From an uncultured Pseudomonadota bacterium (lineage in GTDB: Bacteria > Myxococcota_A > UBA796 > GCA-2862545), in the NCBI GenBank assembly GCA_913061235.1, contig CAJXTB010000011.1:186001-250000 (forward strand): a DNA stretch of 64,000 bases. Direction: 5' to 3'. Below the pieces are notes generated by a model. The model searched no databases and was not told the DNA's origin. It worked only from the letters and a program-made list of their open reading frames with translations. Both the position numbers and the translations under genes were made by a program. Shown one piece after another: positions 20,110-28,591 of this stretch (position 1 is the first letter of the stretch; every line of letters begins with the position of its first letter).

Positions 20110-20984
20110 GGTGGATGCTCGGAGCCTTGGCGCTCTCGGCCTGTACGCCGGATGGGTCGTCCGAACAGGTGGTCCTAGACGCTGAGGTCCGGTCGTGGAT
20201 TGAGGATGTCTCGGCGGTAGGCGGCACGTTCACGGGCCAGGTTGTGGCTCCCACGAACAACAACCTCCAGCTCATGCCTCCGGTATCGGAGGGCTTGACG
20301 TTTGAGCCTCTCGGAGACCCGCGGGTTGAGCAGGCGGGGTCGTCTACGGTACTCACCCAGCGATGGTCATTCGCCGGAGAGAAGGGCAACTACCGGATCG
20401 ATGGACCCGGAGCCATGTGGGGAGAGGACGGTCAGGCGATTGCTCCGTCGCTGTTCGTGGACATGGGGGTTGGCGCCCCCCGAGAAGGCACCCTTGCCGA
20501 CATCACGGACCCAACCCAGGTCGACCCGTTCCCGATTGTTGCTGTAGCAGTGGGCTCCGGGGTCGCGTTGCTGTTCGTTGCTGGCGTGTGGTTCGCCATG
20601 CGTGCACGGCCAAGCGAAGTTCCGAAAGCGGTCATTCCGCCGGATGTCGTAGCCATGCGCGCCTGGGCCAAGGTCCAAGCTGACCCTGCTCTGGACGACC
20701 ACGACCGCGCTCTGGCCATCAGCGGCATCTTCCGAACCTACGCCGAAGCGGCCCTCGCGTTCCCAGCAACGGCGTGGACCAGCTCGGAGATTCTGCGCTA
20801 CCTGGAAGGTCTTCAGCACCTGTCTGAAGCCAATTTGCCCCGTGCGAAGGGGCTGTTGCGCGCTACTGACCGCGTGAAGTTCGCGGACGAAGCAGCCACC
20901 GAAGAACTGTTTGAGCGCCTGGGGTCAGACCTCGAAGCGTTCGTGCAGACCACGCGCCCCCGCCGGGAGTCCTCCGGTGATTGA
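20106..20984 (+). CDS. DUF4381-like membrane lipoprotein of the Bat operon
   Basis: The 292-residue protein opens with a lipoprotein signal (MRWMLGALALSAC), has an outward domain of about 130 residues, one membrane helix (VAVGSGVALLFVAGVWFAM, near residue 155) and a helical cytosolic tail (ALAISGIFRTYAEAAL, SSEILRYLEGL). The tail and the position between DUF58 and batA fit DUF4381. It overlaps both neighbours, so translation is coupled. The exact role in Bat systems is unknown. Having both a lipobox and a central membrane helix is unusual; the N-terminal signal might simply be cleaved. Confidence 0.75.
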   Translation: MRWMLGALALSACTPDGSSEQVVLDAEVRSWIEDVSAVGGTFTGQVVAPTNNNLQLMPPVSEGLTFEPLGDPRVEQAGSSTVLTQRWSFAGEKGNYRIDGPGAMWGEDGQAIAPSLFVDMGVGAPREGTLADITDPTQVDPFPIVAVAVGSGVALLFVAGVWFAMRARPSEVPKAVIPPDVVAMRAWAKVQADPALDDHDRALAISGIFRTYAEAALAFPATAWTSSEILRYLEGLQHLSEANLPRAKGLLRATDRVKFADEAATEELFERLGSDLEAFVQTTRPRRESSGD

Positions 20985-21927
20985 GTGGGGCAGTCCATGG
21001 GCCTTCTGGTTCCTCATCCCCGTGTTGCTGCTGCCGCTTCAGCGCTGGTTGACGGGACACAATCGCCTTGCGGTTCCGTCCACGAAGACCCTGCGGCCAG
21101 GGTTTTCGCTGCGTCGATTGGTCTGGTGGATGCCGGGTGTCTTGCGCATTGCCGGACTGGTGCTGTTGGTGATGGCTCTGGCTCGTCCGCGCGTCACCCG
21201 CAGAGACGTGGTTGTTGAGTCGGATGGCCTAGACATGCTGCTGGCCATCGACACGTCGGGCTCCATGGAGACCAGCGATTTTCAGCTGGGCTCACGTCTT
21301 GTCAGTCGTATGGAAGCTGCGAAGGGCGTGCTCGACGCGTTCGTAGAGTCCCGTCCCTACGACCGAATCGGCGTAGTTGTGTTTGGCCAAGAGGCCTTCA
21401 CCCTCGTCCCGCTGACTCTCGACCATGATGCGCTTCGTCGCACACTTGGCATCATTGATGTGGGCATTGCCGGTCCCAACAAGACGGCGGTCGGTACCGC
21501 GGTGGCCGTCAGTGCGCGTCGTATGAAGCAGGTCGATGCCACAGAGCGAATCGTCATCTTGCTGACAGACGGTCGCAACAATGTGGAACGTCCGGACCCC
21601 TTGGAAGCTGCGCGTGCGGCGGCGGCGTTGGACATCAAGATCTACACAATCGGCGTGGGCGATGCCCGCGGGTTCCGCGACTCAGGCATTGATGAGCAGG
21701 GGCTGACCCAGCTGGCCGAGGTCACCGGCGGCCAGTACTTCCGTGCGCGAAACACCGAGGGACTGCAGGAAATCTTCGACGTCATCGACCAACTCGAGAC
21801 GTCGCCAGCGCAGGTTCGCCAGCTCGTAGAACATGACGAGCACTTTCGCGACTACTTGATGCCGGGCCTGCTTCTTCTGCTGATTGGAAGCCTACTGTCT
21901 GCAACATGGCTCAGGAGGGGCCCCTGA
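20977..21927 (+). CDS. batA: BatA-type von Willebrand A membrane protein
   Basis: The 316-residue protein starts at GTG 20977 (MIEWGSPWAFWFLIPVLLLP), overlapping the preceding gene by eight bases. It has two N-terminal membrane helices, a VWA domain whose metal site is DTSGSMETSD, the supporting ILLTDGRNN strand, and a C-terminal membrane helix (YLMPGLLLLLIGSLLSATWL). Bat (Bacteroides aerotolerance) proteins form membrane complexes with MoxR ATPases and affect envelope stress or oxygen tolerance. The next gene starts one base after its stop. Confidence 0.88.
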   Translation: MIEWGSPWAFWFLIPVLLLPLQRWLTGHNRLAVPSTKTLRPGFSLRRLVWWMPGVLRIAGLVLLVMALARPRVTRRDVVVESDGLDMLLAIDTSGSMETSDFQLGSRLVSRMEAAKGVLDAFVESRPYDRIGVVVFGQEAFTLVPLTLDHDALRRTLGIIDVGIAGPNKTAVGTAVAVSARRMKQVDATERIVILLTDGRNNVERPDPLEAARAAAALDIKIYTIGVGDARGFRDSGIDEQGLTQLAEVTGGQYFRARNTEGLQEIFDVIDQLETSPAQVRQLVEHDEHFRDYLMPGLLLLLIGSLLSATWLRRGP

Positions 21928-21928
21928 T

Positions 21929-23863
21929 ATGAGCTGGCGTGACCCGACATGGTGGGGTGCACTTCTGGGTGTTCTGGCGGTCGTTCTCGCGATTGTGTGG
22001 GGAGGTCTGCGTCATCGCAAGCTGCTGCGCGAGTTGTTCAAAGGGGACCTGTTCGACCGGGTCTTGCCTCGCAGCGTACGCGTGCGTCGAACGGTGCGGG
22101 ACTTGCTTGTGATTGCTGGTTTGACCGGCATTGTTGTGGCGCTTGTGGAACCTCTGTACGGCAAAGAGGTCCAACAGGTTGAGAGCCGAGGAGTGGACAT
22201 CGCAGTGGTTGTTGACTTGTCGCTTTCGATGGACGCCCGAGACGTGTCGCCGTCTCGCTTGGAGCGGGCAAAGCGAGAAATCCTCGACCTGATGGACATG
22301 ATGGAAGGCGACCGCCTGGGCTTGGTCATCTTCGCGGGTGGTGCCTTTCCCCGACTGCCCCTGACCACCGATATCGACGCGATTGAGCTGGTTGTAGATG
22401 AGCTGTCCACGGACATGTTCGCGGCGCAAGGCAGCAGCATGGGCGAAGGCATTCGTACCGCGATGAAGCTGCTCGACGGCTCTGACCGCCCTGCCGGAAA
22501 GGCGATTTTGTTGCTGACGGACGGCGAAGTGCACGACCCGGCAGATGCGCTGGCGGCGGCGCAAGAAGCGGCTGACGCGGACGTGCGGGTGTACGGCATG
22601 GTGATTGGCCAGGCTGCCGCACCCATTCCGACCCAGCGCGGGGCGCTCATGAACAACGGCGTGACCGTCATGACGACTCCAGACGACAGTCTGCTACGGG
22701 ACATTTCGCGCATCACGGGTGGCGCATTCGTGACCTCTGTGGCGTCGAATGATGACATGACGACGCTGTACCGGGACGAGATGCGCACGCGCTTGGTCGC
22801 GGCCACAAGCGGCAGCATGCAGCGGGAGACCTGGCGGACCGGCTATCAATGGCCTCTGGGAGTGGGGCTGATGTGCTTGCTACTGGCATCGTGGCTGGGT
22901 GATGGAAAGCGGCGCTGGGGTGCGGCTATAGCGGTTGTACTCGCCGCTCAGCTCGGTGTTCACGGTGTGGCCATGGCAGGCGAGCTAGACGACGCCGACG
23001 CGCTGTACCGTTCAGGGCGCTACTCGGAAGCCTCGGAAATCTTTGCCGACATGACCGCGCGTGAGCCGAGAAACGTCGAGGCTTGGCAACGCTTGGGAGC
23101 CTCTCGCTACCGGTTGAACGACTGGGACGGCGCTGCTCGGGCGTACGACACAGCGAGCCAGCTCGGTGGCGGCGTGGAGTCCGAGTACGGCGCTGGCAAC
23201 GCCCACTACAACGCGGGCCGACTCGTTGAGGCCTTGACCCGCTACCAGAGTGTTGTGGAGCAAGGGCCTCATCTCGGTGCTGAGCACAACCTGGCGATGT
23301 TGCTCAACGAGCTGGAGAAGCGTGCGCAGATTCAGCCACCTCCACCGCCGCAGCAAGAAAACTCCGACGAACCGCCTGAAGACGAGCCCGAAGACGGTGA
23401 CAGCGGCGACGAAGGCGAAGGGGACGACTCAGACTCTGGCGACGAGGGCGAAGGCGGCGAGCCAGGAGACGAGCAGGACGGTGGAGAGCCTGGCGATGAC
23501 GGCGGCGGCGAAGGCGGAGAGCCCGGTGGCGAGGGAGAGCCGAACGGCGAGCCGGGTGACCCGGGTGAAAACGGCGAGCCGTCTGAGCCTTCGGATGCCA
23601 ACAGCGAGGGCAATCCTGGAGAAGACGACCAGGAACTGGAAGACGGCGACACCAACGGCACGGCAGACCTTACAGAGGGCGACGGCAGTGAAGACGGCGA
23701 GCCCACCGACGGTACGGCCGCGGGTGGGGGAGAAGGGAGTGGCGAAGGCGCGGAAGACAGCGGGCCGGTGACGCGCACACAAGCGGAACGGCTGCTCGAT
23801 GGCGTGGAAGAGGGGCGTCCGCGCATTCGAATCCCTGGCGAGCGGACAACCAAGCCATGGTGA
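21929..23863 (+). CDS. BatB-BatC fusion: VWA domain, TPR repeats, acidic tail
   Basis: The 644-residue protein starts at ATG 21929 after AGGAGG. It has two N-terminal membrane helices, a VWA domain with metal site VDLSLSMDARD, a third membrane segment near residue 310, then TPR repeats (DALYRSGRYSEASEIF, GAGNAHYNAGRLVEALTRY) and about 150 residues of Glu/Asp/Gly/Pro-rich low-complexity sequence. It ends with TQAERLLDGVEEGRP, the usual BatC ending. So batB and batC, separate genes elsewhere, are fused. The acidic tail may bind cations or space the TPR from a partner. It overlaps batD by seven bases. Confidence 0.87.
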   Translation: MSWRDPTWWGALLGVLAVVLAIVWGGLRHRKLLRELFKGDLFDRVLPRSVRVRRTVRDLLVIAGLTGIVVALVEPLYGKEVQQVESRGVDIAVVVDLSLSMDARDVSPSRLERAKREILDLMDMMEGDRLGLVIFAGGAFPRLPLTTDIDAIELVVDELSTDMFAAQGSSMGEGIRTAMKLLDGSDRPAGKAILLLTDGEVHDPADALAAAQEAADADVRVYGMVIGQAAAPIPTQRGALMNNGVTVMTTPDDSLLRDISRITGGAFVTSVASNDDMTTLYRDEMRTRLVAATSGSMQRETWRTGYQWPLGVGLMCLLLASWLGDGKRRWGAAIAVVLAAQLGVHGVAMAGELDDADALYRSGRYSEASEIFADMTAREPRNVEAWQRLGASRYRLNDWDGAARAYDTASQLGGGVESEYGAGNAHYNAGRLVEALTRYQSVVEQGPHLGAEHNLAMLLNELEKRAQIQPPPPPQQENSDEPPEDEPEDGDSGDEGEGDDSDSGDEGEGGEPGDEQDGGEPGDDGGGEGGEPGGEGEPNGEPGDPGENGEPSEPSDANSEGNPGEDDQELEDGDTNGTADLTEGDGSEDGEPTDGTAAGGGEGSGEGAEDSGPVTRTQAERLLDGVEEGRPRIRIPGERTTKPW

Positions 23864-25500
23864 GATTCTTTTTCGTCATAACGGCGCTGTTTGTCTCGGT
23901 ACCGGCACTGGCGCAGCGGGTTCAACTGTCGCTGCAGGCGACCGAAGTTGAGGCGCTGCAGACAGTAGGTCTGGTGGTCAGCGTCATTGACTACAAGCGT
24001 GCGGTTCGGCCTCCCTCGCTGGTGGTCCATCCCGACGTGACCGTTGAGTTTTCGACCGACCGTGAAGGCATGGAGATGAGCGGTCAGGGCATCGTACGCA
24101 CGGTGCAGTTCATCTACGCGGCCACGCCGCAGCGAGAGGGGACGTTCACCCTCGGCCCAGCGGACATCGTTGTGGATGGCGTGACCCTGACCACGAACAG
24201 CGTGCAGTTGACCGTCAAACCCCGCACTCTGACCGCCGACACACCAGAGCTGGAAGCGTACGCAGAGTTCGAGCAGACCGAGGTCTACGAAGGCCAAATC
24301 GTCCTGTACCGCTATGGTCTGCGCTCGCGTCGTCGTATCTACCGCGACCAGTGGGTCCGTCCTCCGATGGCTCGCCTTCAGTCCCCTCGCGACGGCTTGC
24401 CCGTGACCACTGAGTACGTCATCGACGACCCGACCGGGCCGCTCTACGTCAAACAAAACCACCAGGCATTGTTGGCGACCGCACCCGGAGACCTCGGGCA
24501 GATTCCGGCCACAGCGATTGTCAGTCTGGCAGTGGGGTCGCCGGACCGCTTCCGCATTCGACGCACGCAAGACGTCACGATTGTCACGGACCCATCTCCA
24601 CTTACTGTGCTTTCGCTTCCGCCTGCACCACCCGGATTCACCGGTCTGGTCGGTGACTTTGAGTTCACTGGATCGCTCAATCGCACCCGAGTTCGGGCGG
24701 GAGATTCGGTCACGTTCACTGTCGACGTTGTCGGTGATGGCTCATTGGAGGGGTTCGCGCTGCCCGAAGCACCAGAGGTCGATGGGGTTTCCTTCTACGA
24801 CAATATGGTCGGGGCAGACGCCCGTATTTCGGAGGGTAAGTACGTTGCCCAAGGCCGCTGGCAGCGGGTGATTGTAGGGACCAAGCGCGGTGTGGCCCAG
24901 GTTCCGCCAGTGAGTATCGTCAGCTTCTCGCCGAGTCGCCAGCGCTACGTGACCCACGAGCTCGTCATTGAGCCCATTACTGTTCGCCCAGGTGACGAGA
25001 GCGAAGCGGATGTCGAGTCCTTCTCAGAGGCCGACAGCGACGCCGACGGTGTGGTGATTGACACCGATATTCGACCCATCTACCGGGCTTGGCGAGCGTC
25101 GACTCTGCCGACCCTTCCTTGGTTGTTGGGCGCGGCAGTACTTCTCGGGCTGCCGGGCCTGTGGGTCGCTGTGTCATCCGGAGTGGGGGTGTTGCGCCGT
25201 CGACGTGAAGGCCGTGAGCGTCCCGTTGACAGTCCGCTTGTGCGTCTTCGCGGTGTTGCTGTGGGAGACCCCGAACGCTTGGCTGTCTTGGATGCGACGC
25301 TTCGGGCGTGCTTGGCAAACTGCACGCCCGATGGTCAGCCGTCTTCTCTCCCCGATGACTCCCTAGCGGCTGACGTCCGCGCTGCGTTGGCCGAGCTTGG
25401 ACGTGTGCGATTCGCTGGTGGTGTCCTGCCTGAAGACCTCGACAGTCGCGCTGTTGCCCTGTGTACTCGCCTTGACGGGCTGCCTGAGGTGACGTCGTGA
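23857..25500 (+). CDS. batD: BatD-like oxygen-tolerance protein
   Basis: The 547-residue protein has a signal peptide (MVRFFFVITALFVSVPALAQ), tandem beta-sandwich domains typical of BatD (VQLSLQATEVEALQ, QREGTFTLGPADIVVDG, VRAGDSVTFTVDVVGDGSLE) and a membrane helix near residue 420 (LPWLLGAAVLLGLPGLWVAV) before a basic cytosolic tail. It is anchored in the inner membrane with most of its mass in the periplasm. Start and stop both overlap neighbours (ATGGTGA at the start, GTGA at the end), so the operon is tightly coupled. Confidence 0.88.
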   Translation: MVRFFFVITALFVSVPALAQRVQLSLQATEVEALQTVGLVVSVIDYKRAVRPPSLVVHPDVTVEFSTDREGMEMSGQGIVRTVQFIYAATPQREGTFTLGPADIVVDGVTLTTNSVQLTVKPRTLTADTPELEAYAEFEQTEVYEGQIVLYRYGLRSRRRIYRDQWVRPPMARLQSPRDGLPVTTEYVIDDPTGPLYVKQNHQALLATAPGDLGQIPATAIVSLAVGSPDRFRIRRTQDVTIVTDPSPLTVLSLPPAPPGFTGLVGDFEFTGSLNRTRVRAGDSVTFTVDVVGDGSLEGFALPEAPEVDGVSFYDNMVGADARISEGKYVAQGRWQRVIVGTKRGVAQVPPVSIVSFSPSRQRYVTHELVIEPITVRPGDESEADVESFSEADSDADGVVIDTDIRPIYRAWRASTLPTLPWLLGAAVLLGLPGLWVAVSSGVGVLRRRREGRERPVDSPLVRLRGVAVGDPERLAVLDATLRACLANCTPDGQPSSLPDDSLAADVRAALAELGRVRFAGGVLPEDLDSRAVALCTRLDGLPEVTS

Positions 25501-26198
25501 TCTGGCTCGTTGCCCTCGCTCTCGCAGGACCCCTTGAAGACGGCGCGGACGCTTACGACGGTGGCGACTGGCCTGCCGCCATTGAAGCGTGGCAGTCTGT
25601 GGAGTCCCCCAACGGGAAAGTGCTCTACAATCTAGGTAATGCTCACTACCGAAGCGCCGACCCGGCACGTGCAGTGGCCTACTATCGAAGCGCCGCCCGC
25701 TACCGTCCGAGAGACGGAAACCTGGCCCATAGCCTAGCGATTGCCCGTGAACGCCTCGACAATCCGCCGCCTCCTGCCGACCCACCCCGGTTGTGGCAGG
25801 CATTCATTACGTCGGGAGAGCTTGGTCTCCTGGGCCTACTGCTTCTTGCGTCGGGCTCGGTAGTCGGCGTGTGGCAGCGGCGTCGCCAACAACCTTGGTG
25901 GGGAGCGGCGATTGCTTGGTTCCTTGGTGTAGTTGTCGTTGTGACGGCCGTCTTGGGCGTGTCGGCCGCAGACCTTCACCCAGTGGTGGTTGTGGTGGAT
26001 TCCGAGGCCGTTGTACGTGAGTCTGCCCGGCCGGATGCGCGACAGACCTTTGTGTTGCCGGCTGGCTCTGAGGTTCGCATCGAGCGCTCCCTCGCCGGGT
26101 TCTACCGAATTGAGACGGGTGATGGCCGCTTGGGCTGGGTCCCAACGGGCGCGGTGTTCGCCATTGGATTAGGGCCCGCACCCTCGGAGGAACCCTAG
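25497..26198 (+). CDS. BatE-like TPR and SH3-domain membrane protein
   Basis: The 233-residue protein starts at GTG 25497 overlapping batD. It has a short signal-like start, TPR units (DAYDGGDWPAAIEAWQSV, YNLGNAHYRSADPARAVAYY), two membrane helices (ELGLLGLLLLASGSVVGVW, AIAWFLGVVVVVTAVLGV) and a C-terminal bacterial SH3 module (VLPAGSEVRIERSLAGFYRI, GRLGWVPTGAV). BatE proteins have this arrangement. The SH3 module suggests a contact with peptidoglycan or with Bat partners. Confidence 0.82.
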   Translation: MIWLVALALAGPLEDGADAYDGGDWPAAIEAWQSVESPNGKVLYNLGNAHYRSADPARAVAYYRSAARYRPRDGNLAHSLAIARERLDNPPPPADPPRLWQAFITSGELGLLGLLLLASGSVVGVWQRRRQQPWWGAAIAWFLGVVVVVTAVLGVSAADLHPVVVVVDSEAVVRESARPDARQTFVLPAGSEVRIERSLAGFYRIETGDGRLGWVPTGAVFAIGLGPAPSEEP

Positions 26199-26200
26199 TC

Positions 26201-26725
26201 ATGCGTACACTTGCTCTCGTCCTTGCCCTCGGAATGCTCGCCGGTTGCGGCGGAAAGATGAAGCGTCTGTCGAGTGTAGAGCGCGACCACTTCGCCGCAC
26301 TCCAAGTCTATATGAATGATGACGCCGAGAAGGAGTGGCTCAAGCTCAAGACCGAGCCGGAACGAGACGCGTGGCTTCAGGCGAACGGGGTTCCAGGGGC
26401 ACGAGAGTCCTTCTGGGAACAGTTCTACCAGTACGATGCTGAAGTTCGTGAGGCGATCTTGGGTGGAGACGTTCAGCTTGGCTGGACCGAGGACAAGGTG
26501 TTCATGGCCTGGGGCCAACCCTACGAACGTCGTCGTCTGACCGGCCGTCCAGCTAGCCGTAGTGAGCTGTTCGTGTACCGCTTTGAGGTCGACTCTGACG
26601 GTGTCATTCGTGTGTGGGAACCGTCCAGCACCACGGCCTACAAAGCAGTTCGCCAGTACCAGATGGACGTATTCATCGATGATGAACGCGTGACCGATAT
26701 GGTGCGCAAAGACGTCTGGGAGTAA
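26201..26725 (+). CDS. Lipoprotein of unknown function, downstream of Bat genes
   Basis: The 174-residue lipoprotein has signal MRTLALVLALGMLAGC. The mature part is helical at first (SSVERDHFAALQVYM) and later has VFMAWGQPYERRR and VYRFEVDSDGVI, a pattern that recalls small outer-membrane assembly lipoproteins of the SmpA/BamE type (beta strands after a W-G-x-P motif). That similarity is faint and I do not claim it. It begins two bases after batE and is followed four bases later by an acetyltransferase gene, so it belongs to the same transcript. Confidence 0.7.
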   Translation: MRTLALVLALGMLAGCGGKMKRLSSVERDHFAALQVYMNDDAEKEWLKLKTEPERDAWLQANGVPGARESFWEQFYQYDAEVREAILGGDVQLGWTEDKVFMAWGQPYERRRLTGRPASRSELFVYRFEVDSDGVIRVWEPSSTTAYKAVRQYQMDVFIDDERVTDMVRKDVWE

Positions 26726-26729
26726 TGCT

Positions 26730-27236
26730 GTGAGCTTCCGCGTTGTTGACGTCTCGCCTGCAGACGCCCCGGCGCTGATGCACCTGCACATTGCCGTCTT
26801 GACCGAAGGACGGTGGTTCTTGACCGAGCCCGGTGAGTATCCGCACGACCCGTTCACGCTTCTTGAGATGATCAAGGACGTGCTGAACGCGGACAACTGC
26901 GCATGGTGGGTTGCCCGGGATGGCACGGGAATCCTAGGATTCGCAACGGTCATTGGCGGACACCTACGCCGCACCCAGCGCACTGCTCGCTTTGAGGTCA
27001 TGGTGGCCGAGCCGGCTCGTGGTCGTGGAATCGGTCGCGAGCTGACCGAGACCGCGATTGACTGGTTCCGAGCCAGTCCGTCCCTCGACAAGCTCTCGCT
27101 GGCGGTGTTCGACGACAACGAGCGCGCCATTGGCTTGTACAAAGCGCTTGGGTTTGTCGAAGAGGGCCGTCGCAAGGATGAATACGTCGAGGCCGATGGC
27201 ACGCACCGTGGTGACGTGCTGATGACCCTTAAGTAG
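26730..27236 (+). CDS. GNAT-family N-acetyltransferase
   Basis: The 168-residue protein begins at GTG 26730. The acetyl-CoA-binding loop is clear: FEVMVAEPARGRGIGRELTE (R/Q-x-x-G-x-G/A), and SLAVFDDNERAIGLYKALGF is the closing motif B. It resembles RimI-like or phosphinothricin-type acetyltransferases that modify small amines or protein N-termini; the substrate is unknown. It is the last gene of the Bat-operon strand and ends two bases before the stop of the convergent regulator gene. Confidence 0.9.
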   Translation: MSFRVVDVSPADAPALMHLHIAVLTEGRWFLTEPGEYPHDPFTLLEMIKDVLNADNCAWWVARDGTGILGFATVIGGHLRRTQRTARFEVMVAEPARGRGIGRELTETAIDWFRASPSLDKLSLAVFDDNERAIGLYKALGFVEEGRRKDEYVEADGTHRGDVLMTLK

Positions 27237-27238
27237 TC

Positions 27239-28591
27239 TTACTCGTCGGCTTCCCACTCGGCTTCACGCCGGTAGATGGTCCGCGCGGTGATGCCCAGCA
27301 GTGACGCTGCGAGGCCCTTGTCGCCGTCCGTCAGCTTCAGCGTCTCTTGAATCATGCGACGTTCAATGGTCTTGATGGGCGTACCCACTTCGAAGGTCAG
27401 GCGTTGCTTGCCGCCCTTGCCCTGGCGCATGGGCGCCGGAAGGTCTTCCAGGCCAATGCGGTCGTCGCGGCACAAGACGACCGCTCGCTCAATGGCATTT
27501 TCGAGCTCACGAACGTTCCCTGGCCACTTCCATGCCGCGAGGGCGTCTAGAGCTTCGGGGGTGAAACCGGAGACCGACTTGTTGTTCTTGGCCACGAACT
27601 GCGCCAGGAAGTGATTCGCGAGCAGTGGAACGTCGTCGCTGCGTTCCCGAAGCGGGGGGACGTGCATGCGAATGACGTTGAGTCGGTAGTACAGGTCCTC
27701 GCGGAATGTGCCCTTTTGAATCTCGGCTTCAATGTCGCGGTTGGTGGCGGCAATGACCCGAATGTCGGCGTGCAGCGTCTCAGTGCCGCCAACCCGCTCG
27801 TACTCGCCCTCTTGCAAGATGCGCAGGAGCTTGACTTGGACGGCAGGCGACGCTTCGGTGATCTCGTCCAGGAACAGAGTTCCGCCTTTCGCAAGGTCTA
27901 AGCGACCTTCTTTGCGTGCCGTTGCCCCGGTAAAGGCGCCGCGTTCGTAGCCGAACAGCTCGCTCTCCAGCAAGTTCTCTGGAATGGCCGCGCAGTTGAC
28001 TGTCACCAAGCGCTTGGCCCGTCTGCGGCTCATGTCGTGCAACAGCCGCGTGAAGCGTCCCTTGCCTGTGCCCGACTCTCCTGTCAGCAAGACGGTCACG
28101 TCTGCTGGAGCGACCTGTTCTGCTTCATCTAGCAGTGTCCGCAGGCCGTCCGACCGTCCGATGAGCTGGTGGCCGTCCGTGGCGTCTCCAAGACGGGCGC
28201 GCAGTTGGCGGTTTTCCCGCTGCAGGTTGCGCTTCTCAAGGGCCTTCTTGACGCAGGTGACGAGCTCTAGACGCTTGAGCGGCTTGGCCACGAAGTCGTA
28301 GGCGCCCTCTTTCATGGCTTCTACGGCGGTCTCGACCGTGCCGTAGGCCGTCATGACCACAACCTCGATATCCGAGTCGACTGTGCGGACAGCGCGGAGC
28401 AGATCGATACCACTCATTCCGGGCATTTTCAGGTCCGTAAGCACTAAGTCGACGGGGTGGGCGCGCAGTCGCTCCATTGCTACGCGGCCATTCTCGGCGT
28501 GTTGAACGCTGTACCCCTCACGCGACAAGATGCGTTCGAGAACGGTACGGTTGGACGCGTCATCATCCACCACGAGGACGGTGTGCAGCAT
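27239..28591 (-). CDS. NtrC-family sigma-54-dependent response regulator
   Basis: The 450-residue protein has an N-terminal receiver (LVVDDDASN, phospho-acceptor in LVLTDLKMPG), a central AAA+ domain with Walker A GESGTGKGRF, the sigma-54 contact motif GAFTGA (in YERGAFTGATARKEG), Walker B TLFLDEI, arginine finger region RLNV and WPGNVRELENAIERAV, and a C-terminal Fis-type helix-turn-helix (GLAASLLGITARTIYRRE). It would activate RNA polymerase with sigma-54 after phosphorylation. A good aaaggag precedes ATG 28591, and the start lies inside the end of its kinase gene. Confidence 0.95.
   Translation of the reverse strand: MLHTVLVVDDDASNRTVLERILSREGYSVQHAENGRVAMERLRAHPVDLVLTDLKMPGMSGIDLLRAVRTVDSDIEVVVMTAYGTVETAVEAMKEGAYDFVAKPLKRLELVTCVKKALEKRNLQRENRQLRARLGDATDGHQLIGRSDGLRTLLDEAEQVAPADVTVLLTGESGTGKGRFTRLLHDMSRRRAKRLVTVNCAAIPENLLESELFGYERGAFTGATARKEGRLDLAKGGTLFLDEITEASPAVQVKLLRILQEGEYERVGGTETLHADIRVIAATNRDIEAEIQKGTFREDLYYRLNVIRMHVPPLRERSDDVPLLANHFLAQFVAKNNKSVSGFTPEALDALAAWKWPGNVRELENAIERAVVLCRDDRIGLEDLPAPMRQGKGGKQRLTFEVGTPIKTIERRMIQETLKLTDGDKGLAASLLGITARTIYRREAEWEADE

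Noticed and set aside
23332-24570. A 412-codon open frame on the minus strand opposite batB-C and batD
   Set aside because: It is the antisense shadow of the acidic low-complexity tail (giving Ser/Pro/Gly repeats) and has no start context or domain; the plus-strand proteins are clearly real.
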